Source: Ruminococcus sp.
Lineage (GTDB): Bacteria; Bacillota; Clostridia; Oscillospirales; Ruminococcaceae
Length of the DNA stretch: 7,497 nt
NCBI GenBank assembly: GCA_019417865.1
Contig: DYCW01000028.1
Location: forward strand, 1-7,497
Direction: 5' to 3'
Both the position numbers and the translations under genes were made by a program. Of the stretch, positions 6,631 through 7,497 are shown in pieces (position 1 is the first letter of the stretch; each line of letters opens with the position of its first letter). The notes beneath the pieces are model-generated. The model saw only the letters and a list, made by a program, of their open reading frames with translations, had not been told where the DNA came from and did not search any database.

Positions 6631-7328
6631 TATTCTTCTTCTTCAGATTCGAATTTATAACCAACGCCCCAGACGGTCTTGAGTGCCCATTTATCGGAAA
6701 CCCCTTCAAGCTTTTCCCGCAGACGTTTGATATGAACATCAATGGTACGGGAGTCACCGTAATATTCAAAGCCCCAGACTTCGTCCAGCAGCTGGTCACG
6801 GGTGTAAACACGGTTTGGGTTGGATGCCAGGTAGAAAAGCAGTTCCAATTCCTTTGGCGGGGTATCGACTACCTTGCCATTTACTCGTAGTTCATAGCGT
6901 GTCATATTGACAGACAGCTTGTCATAGCGGACTTCTCTGACTTCTGTTTCTGCCGGAGCAGCACTGACTCTTCTGGCAATTGCCTTGATGCGAGCAACCA
7001 CTTCTTTGGTGTCAAACGGTTTTACAATATAATCATCTGCACCGAGTTCCAGCCCCAGTACCTTATCAAAGGTATCGCCTTTTGCTGTAATCATAATAAT
7101 CGGCACACTGGACTTTTTCCGAATTTCCCGGCAAACCTGCCAGCCGTCCATGCTCGGGAGCATAACATCCAACAGAACAATATCCGGTTTGAGTGCGTTG
7201 AACTTTACCAATGCTTCTTCTCCATCATAAGAGAGAATCACACTGTAGCCTTCATTTTCCAGATACATCATCAATACATCACAAATATTGGGGTCATCAT
7301 CTACGACCAGTACTTTTTCTAATGCCAT
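6630..7328 (-). CDS. OmpR/PhoB-family response regulator
   Basis: This 232-residue DNA-binding transcription factor is activated by phosphorylation. The receiver domain (about 1-120) begins EKVLVVDDDPN and shows the acidic pocket Asp10-Asp12, phospho-acceptor Asp54 in LLDVMLP, switch Thr81 in MITAKGD and Lys103 in KPF. The C-terminal winged helix (about 135-228) carries PPKELELLFYLA, the recognition helix DSRTIDVHIKRLREKLE and the closing WGVGYKF. The ATG at 7328 is chosen because a GTGAGG site (7338-7343) lies nine bases upstream and the protein then starts where the family normally does. An in-frame ATG at 7442 would add 38 residues with no domain similarity. It is the first gene of the - strand cluster and its stop overlaps the kinase start. 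General resemblance is to PhoP/WalR-like regulators, but no specific orthologue can be named. Confidence 0.96.
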   Translation of the reverse strand: MALEKVLVVDDDPNICDVLMMYLENEGYSVILSYDGEEALVKFNALKPDIVLLDVMLPSMDGWQVCREIRKKSSVPIIMITAKGDTFDKVLGLELGADDYIVKPFDTKEVVARIKAIARRVSAAPAETEVREVRYDKLSVNMTRYELRVNGKVVDTPPKELELLFYLASNPNRVYTRDQLLDEVWGFEYYGDSRTIDVHIKRLREKLEGVSDKWALKTVWGVGYKFESEEEE

Positions 7329-7497
7329 GTTGTTTAACCTCACTTTTCCTATTTTATTTTTCATGACAAAATGAAATTGCTGCTCATCAGTATGATAACA
7401 CATGCTAGTAAAAATATGGTGTATTTTTTTTGTGTTTATCATGAACTGTTTGTAAATTATGAAATTTATAAAAATCTAAAATGTATTTGTTAGCTAC
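7329..7497. other. AT-rich upstream region of the regulator gene
   Basis: These 169 bases hold no credible gene. They are strikingly AT-rich. They include the candidate promoter, an inverted repeat TTTCAT/ATGAAA (7359-7364 and 7371-7376) in the probable leader, and two imperfect direct repeats of the + strand form GTwwATyATGAA (7434-7445 and 7452-7463) upstream of the promoter. The region is a natural place for the regulator to bind, but that is inference. Confidence 0.45.
7392..7400 (-). promoter_or_regulatory. Candidate extended -10 promoter for the regulator-kinase operon
   Basis: Read on the - strand, 7400-7392 is TG, one base, then TATCAT, a five-out-of-six match to the -10 consensus with the extended -10 TG. 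No good -35 box stands 16-18 bases upstream, which would be typical of a promoter that needs an activator. The start point would be near 7385, about 57 bases before the regulator start codon. Confidence 0.35.

Noticed and set aside
7329..7442. A 38-residue N-terminal extension of the response regulator from an ATG at 7442
   Set aside because: The added residues match nothing in the receiver family, run through an AT-rich regulatory region, and a good ribosome binding site stands directly before the internal ATG at 7328.

Overview
The window looks like chromosomal DNA from a low-to-mid GC Gram-positive bacterium (Bacillota, probably class Clostridia, perhaps near Ruminococcaceae/Oscillospirales). 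This rests on the AGGAGG-type ribosome binding sites, consensus sigma-A-like promoters, a single-chain glycyl-tRNA synthetase, a membrane-anchored HtrA protease with a long cytoplasmic tail, and the general style of the proteins. The genus is inference; no marker gene fixes it.

Layout. Bases 1-1136 carry a type I DnaJ co-chaperone on the + strand, missing only its first few codons. It is followed by a hairpin and then a strong intrinsic terminator. A good extended -10 promoter drives a free-standing SMI1/KNR4 (SUKH) family gene (1302-1913, +). A textbook-perfect promoter (TTGACA, 17-base spacer, TATAAT) then drives glycyl-tRNA synthetase (2036-3424, +). An intrinsic terminator that can work in both directions separates this strand from three genes on the - strand.

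Read in their own direction, the - strand genes are an OmpR/PhoB-type response regulator (7328-6630), a membrane sensor histidine kinase (6630-5098) that overlaps it by one base, and an HtrA/DegP-type serine protease (5025-3520). The protease starts 72 bases after the kinase stop, beyond a hairpin that may act as an attenuator or terminator. The order regulator, kinase, HtrA suggests an envelope or secretion-stress circuit of the kind known from CssRS-HtrA, CiaRH-HtrA and MprAB-PepD: the kinase would sense trouble outside the membrane and the regulator would adjust production of the protease. That functional link is inferred from gene order.

Most of the window is ordinary housekeeping. The points most worth a second look are the lone SUKH gene between two housekeeping genes, the kinase-HtrA cluster with its cysteine-containing sensor domain and attenuator-like hairpin, and a nearly exact 72/69-base tandem duplication in the HtrA cytoplasmic tail. 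No mobile element, CRISPR array, tRNA or rRNA was seen, and no stretch above about 170 bases lacks a gene.
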